In this document: positions 8,022-17,147 of the stretch, in pieces
Numbering within the stretch: position 1 is the stretch's first letter
Layout of the letters: the number at the start of each line of letters is the position of its first letter
Assembly: GCF_042678405.1 (NCBI RefSeq)
Contig: NZ_JBHTLI010000002.1
Span: forward strand, 248,001 to 312,000
Reading direction: 5' to 3'
Source: Salegentibacter_A chungangensis
GTDB lineage: Bacteria > Bacteroidota > Bacteroidia > Flavobacteriales > Flavobacteriaceae
DNA: 64,000 nucleotides
Translations under genes and position numbers: made by a program
The notes under the pieces: generated by a model
The model's database searches: none
What the model was told of the DNA's origin: nothing
The model's input: only the letters and a program-made list of their open reading frames with translations

Positions 8022-9464
8022 TTACTTATTTATCAATATTTCGTATTCCCAGGCATCAAACTCCCGTTCCTGATCTTTTTTCAGTGTTAACGCATCACCA
8101 CTCATATAATCGGTAAACTCACCCTGTGCCTCAAGCCTGAACTTTACCGGCTTATCTGTTAAATTTGCTATAAAAATCACTTCCTCGCCATCTTTCTGTC
8201 TTTTGAAGGAAAGGATCTTCTCTTCCGCCGAATTCTTCAAGGCTTCATAAGTGGCTGCATTTTTACCGCCCTGCAGGGCCGCGTTCTCATTTTTAAGCTG
8301 CCCCAGTTTTTCCATAATTGGCCAAACTTTGCCTTTGGTATGTGGAATCGTATCCTTTTCGAAGAATTTCAGCCGCTTGTGCAAATCGTATTCCTGCCCG
8401 CTATAGATAAGCGGCATTCCGGGAATGGTATAGGTAAGAGCCAGGAAGGTCTCTGAGGCATCCCCCATTCTTTCCTTCACCGTACCGTTCCAGGAGTTCT
8501 CGTCGTGATTGGTCACGAAATTCATCAGAAAATCGTCTTCCTGGTAGGTAGTGTCGATCTTCTTCATATAAGCATCCCAGTCTTTCGCGGTCTTCTTTCC
8601 CTGGGCGATATCGTTCATAATATGATGACCTTCCCAGTTATATCCCATATCAAAAGCTTCTTCAAACAGGTCTTTATCTTCAGACTCTGCCAACATAAAA
8701 ACCGGCTTGGTCTCCTCGATCTCTTTTACGATCTGTTCCCAGAATTCGGTTGGGACCTCCCCGGCAACATCGGCTCTGAAACCATCAATATCGTGGTTCT
8801 CTACCCAATACTTCATCTCTCCCTTCATTGCTGACCAAAGCTCCTTATTGTCATAGTTAAGGTCGGCAACATCTGTCCAGCCCCAGGATTCCCCGGTTTC
8901 AGGATTCAGCGGATCTACGATCTCTCCTTTTTCGTTCTGGGTATAATATTCAGGATGCTCGGTGATCCACTCGTGGTCCCAGCCGGTATGATTGGCAACC
9001 CAGTCCAGGATCACGTAAATCCCGTTCTCGTGGGCTGTATCCACCAGCTCCTGAAAATCCTCTTCGGTCCCATATTCCTTATTTACTGCTGAATAGTCGG
9101 CTATGGCATAATAACTGCCAAGATACTTTTTACGCTCTTCAGGATCCTCGATATCTTCAACCGAAAGATCTCCGGTTGCCTTCCTGTTCTTCATAGAAAT
9201 AGGATAAATGGGCATCACCCAGATGATCTTCACCCCAAGTTCCTTAAGCTGCGGAATATCTTTTGTAAAGGCATCGAAAGTTCCTTCGGGCGAGTACTGA
9301 CGGATATTGGCTTCGTAGATCACCGCGCTTTCCATCACTTGGTCATTTATTGGAGCCAAAGAATCCTGCTCGGTAAGAGTGGAAGTTTCTTTGCTTTTTT
9401 TCGACTCCTTCTTACAGGCTGCCAGCATAAAGACCGCCAGCAGGATCAGCATTATTTTTTTCAT
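8022..9464 (-). CDS. GH13 alpha-amylase-family lipoprotein, probably periplasmic
   Basis: A 480-residue GH13 enzyme with a lipoprotein signal (FMLAAC, Cys17). The (beta/alpha)8 barrel begins near VIYEANIRQYSPEGTF and shows DWVANHT (conserved region I), GFRADVAGE with nucleophile Asp232, MLAES with acid/base Glu260 and FVTNHDENSW with Asp321. A C-terminal beta domain follows from about residue 400. After the Cys come KKESKKSK, not the acidic run typical of surface export, so a periplasm-facing location is more likely. It would trim maltodextrins delivered by SusCD. It is the last gene of the minus-strand cassette, 21 bp after the larger GH13 gene and just before a strong terminator. The exact linkage specificity is not readable. 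Confidence 0.88.
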   Translation of the reverse strand: MKKIMLILLAVFMLAACKKESKKSKETSTLTEQDSLAPINDQVMESAVIYEANIRQYSPEGTFDAFTKDIPQLKELGVKIIWVMPIYPISMKNRKATGDLSVEDIEDPEERKKYLGSYYAIADYSAVNKEYGTEEDFQELVDTAHENGIYVILDWVANHTGWDHEWITEHPEYYTQNEKGEIVDPLNPETGESWGWTDVADLNYDNKELWSAMKGEMKYWVENHDIDGFRADVAGEVPTEFWEQIVKEIEETKPVFMLAESEDKDLFEEAFDMGYNWEGHHIMNDIAQGKKTAKDWDAYMKKIDTTYQEDDFLMNFVTNHDENSWNGTVKERMGDASETFLALTYTIPGMPLIYSGQEYDLHKRLKFFEKDTIPHTKGKVWPIMEKLGQLKNENAALQGGKNAATYEALKNSAEEKILSFKRQKDGEEVIFIANLTDKPVKFRLEAQGEFTDYMSGDALTLKKDQEREFDAWEYEILINK

Positions 9465-9485
9465 AGTTTAAGTTGTTTATTGGTA

Positions 9486-11351
9486 TTATTCGGTTTTTGT
9501 GCTAAATATATAAGCGCCTTCTGCAGGAAGCTGAAGACTGTCCTTCCAGGTGAAATTCTCCCCGGTAATGATGTTGACAAGGCTTTGGTCTTTCAGTCCT
9601 AATTCTGCGAACCGCTCAAGATCTAAAGTATAAGGCTCTTCATTTTTGTTCAGGATCACCACCACAGTTTCCTTTTCACCTTTTCTTGCCAGCAAATAGG
9701 TTTTATCCTGCGGGGCAAAATGAATGGTCTTTCCCTGATGAATAGCTTCACTGTCTTTCCGGTAGTTCAATAAGGTTTTGAGAAATTCCTGCATTTCGGC
9801 CTTTTCTTCAGGAAGTCCCTCGCCGGTAAAGGCATTTACCTCATCCCCTTCCCAGCCGCCGGGGAAATCGGTCCTGATAAGCCCGTGGTCACCCGGTTTT
9901 TCAGTATCATCCATCAGGATCTCGGTCCCGTAATAAAGTTGCGGGGTTCTTGGCAAAGCAAGCAAATAAGCCAGGGCCATTTTTGTTTTGGTTACATCTT
10001 CCTTCAACTGCGTGAAGATCCTGCTCATATCGTGATTATCAGGAAAGATCAGAAGATCTTCAGGCCTTGGATATACAAAATCGTTTGCCAGTCCTTCATA
10101 GATCTTGATAAGACCTGTGTCCCATTTTTCTTCCTCATTCAGAGCCTGCACGATCTTTCCCTGCATCGCAAAATCCATTGCAGACCTTAGATTGGACTCA
10201 TAGCCGTCTTTATTATTTACCCCATCCTGCCAGTATCTGATCAATAAGGGGTTGTTGCTCCACTCTTCCCCAACGATATTGAAATTGGGGTATTCTTTCA
10301 TAATGGCACCTGCCCAGTCGCTCATAAACTCCTTATCGGGATAAGGGTAAGTATCCTGGCGAATCCCGCCGAGATTCAGGGTTTCTATCCACCAGATGCT
10401 GTTCTGGATCAGGTATCTGGCCATAAAAGGGTTGCGCTGATTTAGATCGGGCATAGAATCCACAAACCAGCCGTCACTCATTCTCTTGCTGTCTGCTTTT
10501 GAAGCATACATATCCTGGTTGGTGGTCCTGCGGTGATTAGAATAGATCGCTTTCTTCCCATTCTCGTATCGCTCCTGGTAATTTATCCAGTCGTCAAAAG
10601 GCAGGTCTTCCATCCACCAGTGTTCTATTCCCGAGTGGTTTGCCACCTGGTCCATAATCAGCTTTATCTCACGCTCACCGGCCTTATCGGCCAGCTCCTT
10701 ATACTCGGCTAAAGTCCCGAACCGCGGATCTACCTTGTAAAAATCGGTCATCGCATACCCGTGGTAAGAGCCCGATTCCATATCGTTTATCAGTAAAGGG
10801 GAAGACCAGAGCGCGGTAAAGCCCATTTCTTCTATATAATCCAGGTGATCTATGATCCCGCGAATATCGCCACCGTGTCTTGCATAATCGTCCTTTCTGT
10901 CTATGGCCTTTTCATTTAAAGACGTTTCTATGTCATTGGAAGGATCACCATTAGCGAAACGATCGGGCGTTATCAGGTAAATCGCATCAGAACTATTAAA
11001 ACCAACATATTCTTCAGCAGGTTTTGAACGCTGCTTCAGCTCATACTCATAGGTTTCTTTAGAACCATCTTCATAATTAAACACGAGTTCGAATTTTCCC
11101 GGTTCGGCATTTTCCGAAATATTAAGGTCTACAAACAGGTAATTTGGGCTATCGGCCTTGTACACACTGTCTATGCTTACTCCCTTATAATCGATTTCAG
11201 GAGTTGCCTTACCCGCGTTTTCTCCATAAACCAGAAGCTGTAATTCTGTATTCTTAAAGCCGGTCCACCAGTTAGGCGGTTCTACTCTTTCTATCTGGGC
11301 AGTGAGATTAGCGCAAAGGAACAGCCCTATTAAAAAAGTAAGTTTTTTCAT
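9486..11351 (-). CDS. GH13 neopullulanase/cyclomaltodextrinase-like enzyme (SusA-like)
   Basis: A 621-residue secreted GH13 enzyme. A type I signal peptide ends near NLTAQ. An N-terminal beta domain (about 21-110, IERVEPPNWWTGFKNTELQL) is of the kind found in cyclomaltodextrinases and in SusA. The catalytic barrel shows DQVANHS, GGIRQDTYPY with Asp333, NIVGEEW with Glu362 and FPDNHDMSR with Asp441. A C-terminal domain follows. With no lipobox it is expected to be a soluble periplasmic enzyme producing maltose from imported maltodextrins, which suits the maltose phosphorylase gene immediately upstream. It belongs to the minus-strand operon headed by the MFS gene. Substrate preference among pullulan, cyclodextrin and starch oligomers is inferred. 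Confidence 0.88.
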   Translation of the reverse strand: MKKLTFLIGLFLCANLTAQIERVEPPNWWTGFKNTELQLLVYGENAGKATPEIDYKGVSIDSVYKADSPNYLFVDLNISENAEPGKFELVFNYEDGSKETYEYELKQRSKPAEEYVGFNSSDAIYLITPDRFANGDPSNDIETSLNEKAIDRKDDYARHGGDIRGIIDHLDYIEEMGFTALWSSPLLINDMESGSYHGYAMTDFYKVDPRFGTLAEYKELADKAGEREIKLIMDQVANHSGIEHWWMEDLPFDDWINYQERYENGKKAIYSNHRRTTNQDMYASKADSKRMSDGWFVDSMPDLNQRNPFMARYLIQNSIWWIETLNLGGIRQDTYPYPDKEFMSDWAGAIMKEYPNFNIVGEEWSNNPLLIRYWQDGVNNKDGYESNLRSAMDFAMQGKIVQALNEEEKWDTGLIKIYEGLANDFVYPRPEDLLIFPDNHDMSRIFTQLKEDVTKTKMALAYLLALPRTPQLYYGTEILMDDTEKPGDHGLIRTDFPGGWEGDEVNAFTGEGLPEEKAEMQEFLKTLLNYRKDSEAIHQGKTIHFAPQDKTYLLARKGEKETVVVILNKNEEPYTLDLERFAELGLKDQSLVNIITGENFTWKDSLQLPAEGAYIFSTKTE

Positions 11352-11440
11352 TTTTTAGATTTTCGAGGTTTTACTATGCCATAAGTTCGGGCAGGACCAG
11401 GAACACCTGATCTGCCCGGGATTGGACTAATCCAATATCT

Positions 11441-13747
11441 TTAAACTTTCAGGGGTTTGTCCGGACTAACTTCAACAAGCTCTCCATTTAGCAAAATTTC
11501 CAGGGGCCCTTCTCCTTCCAGTAAAAAGCTGGTCTCATTTTCGGAAACCTCAATCTTCAAGATCTGGTTCCTGAAATTCACCTTGAAAGAATAAGCCTTC
11601 CACTGTGCAGGGATCCTCGGGTTGAATGAGAGCTTGTCATCTTCAATTCTCATTCCTCCAAATCCTTCCACGATACTCATCCAGGTTCCTGCCATACTGG
11701 TAATATGGCAACCCTGCTCCACCTCCTTGTTATAGTCATCAAGATCGAGCCTTGAGGTACGAAGATAGAATTCATAGGCCTGCTCCATTCTTCCAAGGAC
11801 AGCAGCCTGAATACTGTGCACACAAGGCGAAAGCGAGGATTCGTGAACCGTTAACGGCTCATAGAAATTGAAGTGTTTCTCAAGCTCTTCCCTGCTGAAA
11901 TGGTCTTCAAAGAAATAGAAACCCTGAAGCACATCGGCCTGTTTTATATAACAGGAACGCAATATCCTGTCCCAGCTCCACTTCTGATTGATAGGCCGCT
12001 GAGCTCTGTCAAGCTCTGTAACCGGGATGATCTCTTTATCCAGGAAGCCATCCTGCTGCAGGTAGACCCCGTGCTCCTCAGAATATGGGAAGTACATATT
12101 TTCAGCAACTTCCTTCCAGTCCATAAGTTCGGCATCATTAAGCCCGGTAAGACCAATGATGCGGTCATAATCTTCCTTAAAGCCGTCCTTCACCTTATCT
12201 ATCATCTCCATACAGTACTCGATACACCATTTAGCCAGGTAATTGGTATACCAGTTGTTCTGCACGTTGTTTTCATATTCGTTAGGCCCGGTCACCCCAA
12301 GGATCACATATTTACCTTTGGGTTTACTGAAGTTGGCGCGTTGTTGCCAGAACCTGGCGATAGCGATCATCACTTCCAGGCCTTTTTCAGGAATATAATC
12401 GAAGTCTCCGGTATAGCGCACATAGTTATGGATGGCGAAAACCATCGCCCCGTTACGGTGTATCTCTTCAAAAGTGATCTCCCACTCGTTATGGCTTTCT
12501 TCCCCATTCATTGTAACCATAGGATAGAGCGCCGCACCATTGGAAAAACCGAGTTTCTCTGCATTCTCCTGCGCCTTTTCCAGGTGGTTGTAACGGTAGC
12601 TCAAAAGGTTCCTTGCCACCTGCTGGTCTTTGGTCGCCATATAAAAAGGAATACAGTAAGCTTCGGTATCCCAGTAGGTGCTTCCCCCGTATTTCTCGCC
12701 GGTGAATCCTTTAGGCCCGATATTCAGTCTCTCATCTTTCCCAAGATAGGTCTGGTTAAGCTGAAAGATATTGAACCTGATGCCCTGCTGAGCCTTTACA
12801 TCTCCGGAAATACTGATGTCTGCCATTTCCCAGATCTTTGCCCAGGCCTCTTTCTGCTCGGCCTTCAGCTTATCAAATCCTGAACTTACAGCCTTATGAA
12901 GCACTTTATTAGCCGCCGAAATAAGGTCGCTGCGCTTGTGATTCATATCGGTCACATAACCGGCATATTTACGCAGGTTCAGCTTCTGTCCTTTTTCGGC
13001 TTTCAGGTTATAAGAAAAAGTAAGTTTATCTTCGGTTGAAGTTTGGCTAAAATCAATATCCTTTTTCTCTCCGTTTATAAAAACCTCATTTTGCATATAG
13101 GTTCCTACGTGAAATTCGGTCTTTAAGGTCTTTGAGAGCACAAAACCGCGATCGGCCTCTGACGTCACTTCAAGGGTTTTCCAAAAACGCTCATCCCAGT
13201 TGGCATCGGTATTAGTGATACCTCCGTCAACATAGGGTTCAAAGATCACCTCGGCATCTGAGTTAAGCAGCTCAATTTCAAAGTCTATCGCTCCAAGCTC
13301 ATCTTCAACTATAGAAAGGAACCTTGTCGCTTTCACTTCAATTTCAATATCATTTAGAAGAATGGCCACGAAACTTCTCCGGTGGTAACCCTCCTTCATA
13401 TTCAGTTCGCGCCTGAAATCCTTCACCTTTTTACACTTGTAAAGGTCAAGTACTTCTCCGTTCACCACCACATTTAAACCTATCCAGTTTGGCGCATTAA
13501 GCACCTTTGCAAAATATTCCGGGTAGCCATTCTTCCACCAGCCCACTTTGGTCTTATCGGGATAATAAACTCCTCCAATATAGCTTCCCTGAAAACTGGG
13601 GCCGGAATACTGTTCCTCAAAATTGGCTCTTTGCCCCATTGCTCCGTTCCCAATACTGAAAAGACTTTCTGACGATTTTACCCGATCTACATCAAATCCT
13701 TCTTCAATTATGGACCAAGCATCCGGTTGTATATAATCCTGATTCAT
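11441..13747 (-). CDS. GH65 maltose phosphorylase
   Basis: A 768-residue GH65 glycoside phosphorylase without a signal peptide, hence cytoplasmic. The N-terminal beta-sandwich (to about 270) is followed by the (alpha/alpha)6 barrel. GVTGPNEYENNV carries the expected general acid Glu490, and the ITFEEIHRNG and SCYIKQADVLQGF segments are those of maltose-type phosphorylases. It splits maltose with phosphate into beta-glucose-1-phosphate and glucose with inversion. The neighbour six bases downstream is beta-phosphoglucomutase, which accepts exactly that anomer, and this makes maltose (or a close alpha-glucobiose) the likely substrate. Kojibiose or trehalose phosphorylase activity cannot be excluded from sequence alone. 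Confidence 0.9.
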   Translation of the reverse strand: MNQDYIQPDAWSIIEEGFDVDRVKSSESLFSIGNGAMGQRANFEEQYSGPSFQGSYIGGVYYPDKTKVGWWKNGYPEYFAKVLNAPNWIGLNVVVNGEVLDLYKCKKVKDFRRELNMKEGYHRRSFVAILLNDIEIEVKATRFLSIVEDELGAIDFEIELLNSDAEVIFEPYVDGGITNTDANWDERFWKTLEVTSEADRGFVLSKTLKTEFHVGTYMQNEVFINGEKKDIDFSQTSTEDKLTFSYNLKAEKGQKLNLRKYAGYVTDMNHKRSDLISAANKVLHKAVSSGFDKLKAEQKEAWAKIWEMADISISGDVKAQQGIRFNIFQLNQTYLGKDERLNIGPKGFTGEKYGGSTYWDTEAYCIPFYMATKDQQVARNLLSYRYNHLEKAQENAEKLGFSNGAALYPMVTMNGEESHNEWEITFEEIHRNGAMVFAIHNYVRYTGDFDYIPEKGLEVMIAIARFWQQRANFSKPKGKYVILGVTGPNEYENNVQNNWYTNYLAKWCIEYCMEMIDKVKDGFKEDYDRIIGLTGLNDAELMDWKEVAENMYFPYSEEHGVYLQQDGFLDKEIIPVTELDRAQRPINQKWSWDRILRSCYIKQADVLQGFYFFEDHFSREELEKHFNFYEPLTVHESSLSPCVHSIQAAVLGRMEQAYEFYLRTSRLDLDDYNKEVEQGCHITSMAGTWMSIVEGFGGMRIEDDKLSFNPRIPAQWKAYSFKVNFRNQILKIEVSENETSFLLEGEGPLEILLNGELVEVSPDKPLKV

Positions 13748-13753
13748 TTTCTT

Positions 13754-14413
13754 CTAATTTCTAAGTATTTTTTCTATAAATTCTATACTGATCTCGGTAA
13801 AATCGGGGAATACATAATCTGCTTCGTGCAGGTTATTCCTGCTCCCGATCCCGATACTTAACATATTGGCCCTGTTGGCCGCCCGGACCCCCGCCACGGA
13901 ATCTTCAAAAACTATACAATTAGCGGCACTGGCTCTAAGCTTATCGGCTGCCACCAGGAAAACTTCAGGATCCGGTTTGGCCTTGCTTACGTCGTTACCG
14001 TCAACAATAGCTTCAAAGCGATCGTAAAGTCCTATTTTCTTCAGGATCACCGGAGCATTCTTGCTGGCCGATCCCAATGCAAAAGGTACATTGTTTTCGG
14101 TTAAATGATCAAGTACTTTGGTGACCCCGGGAAGGATCTCCTCCTGATCCATCTTTTCCACATACGAGAGATAATTCTCATTTTTCAAGGCCATTTGCTT
14201 TTGAAATTCGGCTTCGGTTAGTTCCACCTCACCCCATTTCAATATCTTATTTAGGGAATGCACGCGGCTTACCCCTTTTAATTCTTCATTCTGTTCCTCG
14301 GTGATATCGAATCCCAGATCGTTGGCCAGTTTTCTCCAGGCCAGAAAATGGAATTTGGCGGTGTCTACTATCACCCCGTCAAGATCGAATATCACTACTC
14401 TGTTATTCTTCAT
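13754..14413 (-). CDS. pgmB: beta-phosphoglucomutase (HAD superfamily)
   Basis: A 219-residue HAD hydrolase-fold protein with FDLDGVIVDTAKFHFLAW, giving nucleophile Asp10 and acid/base Asp12. It also has the cap-domain motif LKGVSRVHSL, GSASKNAP (motif II), KPDPEVFLVAA (motif III) and FEDSVAGVRAA (motif IV). These match beta-phosphoglucomutases, which turn beta-glucose-1-phosphate into glucose-6-phosphate. It lies between the sugar MFS (3-bp gap) and maltose phosphorylase (6-bp gap), a standard pairing for phosphorolytic maltose use. It is cytoplasmic and full length. Confidence 0.93.
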   Translation of the reverse strand: MKNNRVVIFDLDGVIVDTAKFHFLAWRKLANDLGFDITEEQNEELKGVSRVHSLNKILKWGEVELTEAEFQKQMALKNENYLSYVEKMDQEEILPGVTKVLDHLTENNVPFALGSASKNAPVILKKIGLYDRFEAIVDGNDVSKAKPDPEVFLVAADKLRASAANCIVFEDSVAGVRAANRANMLSIGIGSRNNLHEADYVFPDFTEISIEFIEKILRN

Positions 14414-14416
14414 TTT

Positions 14417-15766
14417 TTATGTTTTAACTTCTACAGGTTCATCCACATCATCTATCCTTAAGGTCAGTAATGCAGCAATAAGAAATGACACTCCACTTGT
14501 TATTAAGGCATAGACAGGATTACCGTCGTACAAATATTTTACCATAGGTCCGCCAATTAGGGCATTTATGATCTGGGGGATCACAATAAAGAAATTAAAG
14601 ATCCCCATATACACTCCCATTTTTTTAGGCGGAATAGATCCTGCAAGTATCGCGTATGGCATCGCAAGGATACTGGCCCAACCAATACCAATAGCGACCA
14701 TTGAAAGCAACAGCCAGTATTCGTTTGGCATTGTATAGATGGAAATAAGCCCAAGTCCACCGGTAAGCAGGGACACGAAATGTGTTTTCTTACGGCCCAG
14801 TTTTAAGGCTATTGCAGGAAGAAAAAATGCAAAAACTGCTGACACGGCATTGTAGACCCCAAAAAGGATCCCCACCCAGTCCCCGGCGTCCTGATAGGTC
14901 TCGCTGCTATTGTCTGTAAGCGGTAAACCATAAATATGGTGAGCTATTGCAGGTGTGGAAAAGACCCACATCCCAAAGAGACCGAACCAGGAAAAGAACT
15001 GCACCCAGCTTAGCTGCCGCATAGTATGGGGCATCTTTTTAAAATCGGAAAAGATGTCCATAAGGCTGGACTTTTCATCATCTTCAACTTCCTCTTTATG
15101 ATCGTCCATCCTCTTCAACTCCTCAGGACTGTACTCCTTGGTGGTCAAAACAGTGACCAGGATACTCCCTACGAGGATCACGGCACCGGTAACAAAAGAG
15201 ATCAGCAGGTTAAGCGGCACTTCTCCCACAACGGTACGGTTGCTTACTCCAAACCAGTTGGCCAGGACGTAAGGCATCCAGGAACCAATTACAGCTCCCA
15301 GCCCTATTAAAACTGTTTGAACGCTAAAACCAAGAGTACGCTGGTCTGAAGGTAAGGTGTCGGCAACCAGCGCCCGAAAAGGTTCCATAGCCACATTAAA
15401 GGAAGCATCCATAATAAAGAGCATTCCGGCTCCTACCCAAAGAGAAGGCAGGATGGCTATAAACATATCGGCATTGGGCATTAACACTAAACCCATTGCA
15501 GCCAGAACAGCCCCGGCCAGGAAAAAAGGACGCCTGCGCCCTAATCTTGTCCAGGTCTTATCACTGTAATATCCTATAATTGGCTGAACCACGAGACCAG
15601 TAAGAGGAGCCACTAACCAGAACCACGATAGTTCGTGAACGTCAGCTCCAAAAATCTGTAAAATTCTGCTTGCGTTGGCATTTTGGAGTGCAAACCCCAT
15701 TTGAATTCCGAAGAACCCGAAACTCATGTTCCAGATCTCCCAGAAACTTAATCTGCGTTTTTGCAT
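14417..15766 (-). CDS. MFS sugar transporter, SLC45-like maltose permease
   Basis: A 449-residue protein with about 12 membrane segments. The N-terminus WEIWNMSFGFFGIQMGFALQ and the loop DKTWTRLGRRRPFF after TM2 are typical of the SLC45-like / bacterial maltose permease branch of the major facilitator superfamily. An acidic cytoplasmic loop (EEVEDDEKSS) lies near the middle. It is the first gene of the pgmB-maltose phosphorylase-GH13 operon, so the expected job is proton-coupled import of maltose or short maltodextrins across the inner membrane. It starts at ATG 15766. The gap to lacI (15767-15899) carries an 18-bp sequence repeated before susC. The substrate is inferred from context. Confidence 0.88.
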   Translation of the reverse strand: MQKRRLSFWEIWNMSFGFFGIQMGFALQNANASRILQIFGADVHELSWFWLVAPLTGLVVQPIIGYYSDKTWTRLGRRRPFFLAGAVLAAMGLVLMPNADMFIAILPSLWVGAGMLFIMDASFNVAMEPFRALVADTLPSDQRTLGFSVQTVLIGLGAVIGSWMPYVLANWFGVSNRTVVGEVPLNLLISFVTGAVILVGSILVTVLTTKEYSPEELKRMDDHKEEVEDDEKSSLMDIFSDFKKMPHTMRQLSWVQFFSWFGLFGMWVFSTPAIAHHIYGLPLTDNSSETYQDAGDWVGILFGVYNAVSAVFAFFLPAIALKLGRKKTHFVSLLTGGLGLISIYTMPNEYWLLLSMVAIGIGWASILAMPYAILAGSIPPKKMGVYMGIFNFFIVIPQIINALIGGPMVKYLYDGNPVYALITSGVSFLIAALLTLRIDDVDEPVEVKT

Positions 15767-15824
15767 ATCGTAAGTTTTTTTCAGCTACGATAAGCACTAA
15801 GACTTATCAAAACTTATTAAAGGT

Positions 15825-15842
15825 AGGAAGTAAAAATATAAG
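15825..15842. repeat. 18-bp repeat, copy 1 (before the MFS operon)
   Basis: AGGAAGTAAAAATATAAG is identical to 17097-17114 before susC. Here it lies 59-76 bp upstream of the MFS start and is in the opposite orientation relative to that gene. Read on the minus strand it contains TATATTTT and TATTTTTA, which resemble the flavobacterial -7 element, so it may overlap the operon promoter. Confidence 0.6.
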
Positions 15843-15899
15843 TTCTGATAATCTAACTGGCAGTAAAGATATGTATTTTTTTGAGAGTGAAAAGTTAAA

Positions 15900-16922
15900 T
15901 CAGGATCTGGTGGAATTCCTTTTTATCAATTCGGTCTCTACGATAGTGGTGCTATAGGGCGCTTCTTTATCTTCATCGCTTTCCAGTCTTTCAATAAGCA
16001 TCCTGGCCGCTTCCCCTCCCATCTTACTACCGTGCTGGCTAACTGTGGTAAGACTCGGAATAAACCTCCTGGACAGTTCCCCGTTTGTAAAGCCTATTAC
16101 CGAAACATCTTTCGGCACCTTCATCCCGTGTTCGTTCAGGGCTTTTATAGCCGCAACCGCGAAGTGTTCATTTACGGCGAATAAAGCGTCCACCTTATTA
16201 TGATTCAAAAACTCCTCGATCTCCTTTTCGCTGTGTTCCACATCTTCGATCTTCAGAATAAGATCTTCATCCACCTTTATATTGTTCTCTTCAAGTGCAT
16301 TAAGATAACCTTCGGTCCTGAGCTTCCCAACGCTTACATAATCTACCGTAGAAATGATCCCTATCTTTTTACAGCCGGTATCAATTAGATGCTGTACCGC
16401 TTTCTTAGCCCCAATCCCGTCATCTATAATCACTTTATCACAATTAATATCGTCTATAACCCTGTCAAAAAGTACCAAAGGCATTCCCTGGTTGATCACC
16501 TCTTTCAGGTGATGATAATCCTGCTTTTGCATCGTTTCTTTTGCCAAAGACAGTATAAACCCGTCGGTACTCCCGTTCGCGAGCATCTCCAGGTTCAAAA
16601 CCTCCTTATCAAAACTGTTGTTGCTAAGACAAACGATCACGTTATAACCTTTTTCGTTGGCCACCTGTTCTACTCCGCTAATTACCGTTGTAAAAAAGTG
16701 GTGCACGATCTCGGGAATAATGATCCCTATGGTCTTGGTTTTCCTGTTCTTCAGGCTTAATGCAATGTTGTTGGGCTTATAATTATAGAGTTTGGCGAAG
16801 GCTTTTATCTTCTGCCGGGTATCCTCTCCTATTTCAGTGCTGTCCTTAAGTGCCTTGGAAACAGTTGATACTGAAACATCTAATTCTCGTGCTATTTGCT
16901 TTAGGGTAAGTTTTGGTTTCAT
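15900..16922 (-). CDS. LacI/GalR-family transcriptional regulator of the maltodextrin locus
   Basis: A 340-residue regulator. The N-terminal helix-turn-helix reads LKQIARELDVSVSTVSKALK, followed by the hinge NYKPNNIALSLKN, whose Ser-Leu resembles the minor-groove Leu of PurR/LacI. The effector domain follows (TIGIIIPEIVHHFFTTVI through DVSVIGFTNGELSR). It is divergent from susC, with a 225-bp intergenic region that contains a perfect 14-bp central-CpG palindrome, its likely binding site. A one-mismatch copy lies before pfkA. The ligand may be maltose, a maltodextrin or a sugar phosphate. Whether it activates or represses is not decided by the sequence; the site lies upstream of the candidate susC promoter rather than over it. 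Confidence 0.93.
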   Translation of the reverse strand: MKPKLTLKQIARELDVSVSTVSKALKDSTEIGEDTRQKIKAFAKLYNYKPNNIALSLKNRKTKTIGIIIPEIVHHFFTTVISGVEQVANEKGYNVIVCLSNNSFDKEVLNLEMLANGSTDGFILSLAKETMQKQDYHHLKEVINQGMPLVLFDRVIDDINCDKVIIDDGIGAKKAVQHLIDTGCKKIGIISTVDYVSVGKLRTEGYLNALEENNIKVDEDLILKIEDVEHSEKEIEEFLNHNKVDALFAVNEHFAVAAIKALNEHGMKVPKDVSVIGFTNGELSRRFIPSLTTVSQHGSKMGGEAARMLIERLESDEDKEAPYSTTIVETELIKRNSTRS

Positions 16923-17023
16923 TCGGAAATATAAAATTCATAATAACGCAGGGAGCGAATTTTGGTTTCGTAAAAATATTACAAAATAAGCGGTAAACCA
17001 TTAATATTTAAAAGTTTTCAACA

Positions 17024-17037
17024 CGAAAACGTTTTCG
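17024..17037. promoter_or_regulatory. LacI-type operator before susC
   Basis: CGAAAACGTTTTCG is a perfect 14-bp palindrome with a central CpG, the hallmark of LacI/GalR operators. It lies between the divergent lacI and susC genes, 102 bp from the lacI start and 111 bp from the susC start. A one-mismatch copy lies before pfkA (7947-7960). Confidence 0.75.
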
Positions 17038-17083
17038 GAAGGTCTGTACGGGAAAACCCCCATTGTTGCCACCATATTTTACA

Positions 17084-17091
17084 TAATTTTA
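17084..17091 (+). promoter_or_regulatory. candidate susC promoter -7 element
   Basis: TAATTTTA matches seven of eight positions of the Bacteroidota TAnnTTTG element, with a TTG at 17063-17065 at 18-bp spacing as a possible -33 box. It lies 57 bp before the susC ATG, downstream of the LacI-type operator. Confidence 0.4.
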
Positions 17092-17096
17092 ACCTC

Positions 17097-17114
17097 AGGA
17101 AGTAAAAATATAAG
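17097..17114. repeat. 18-bp repeat, copy 2 (before susC)
   Basis: This is an exact copy of 15825-15842. It lies in the probable susC leader, 34-51 bp before the start codon and just after the candidate -7 element. It is not palindromic. Its presence before both transport operons suggests a shared regulatory or leader element. Confidence 0.6.
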
Positions 17115-17147
17115 GTCAATTTTTAATTAAATCCAATAGAAAAATTT

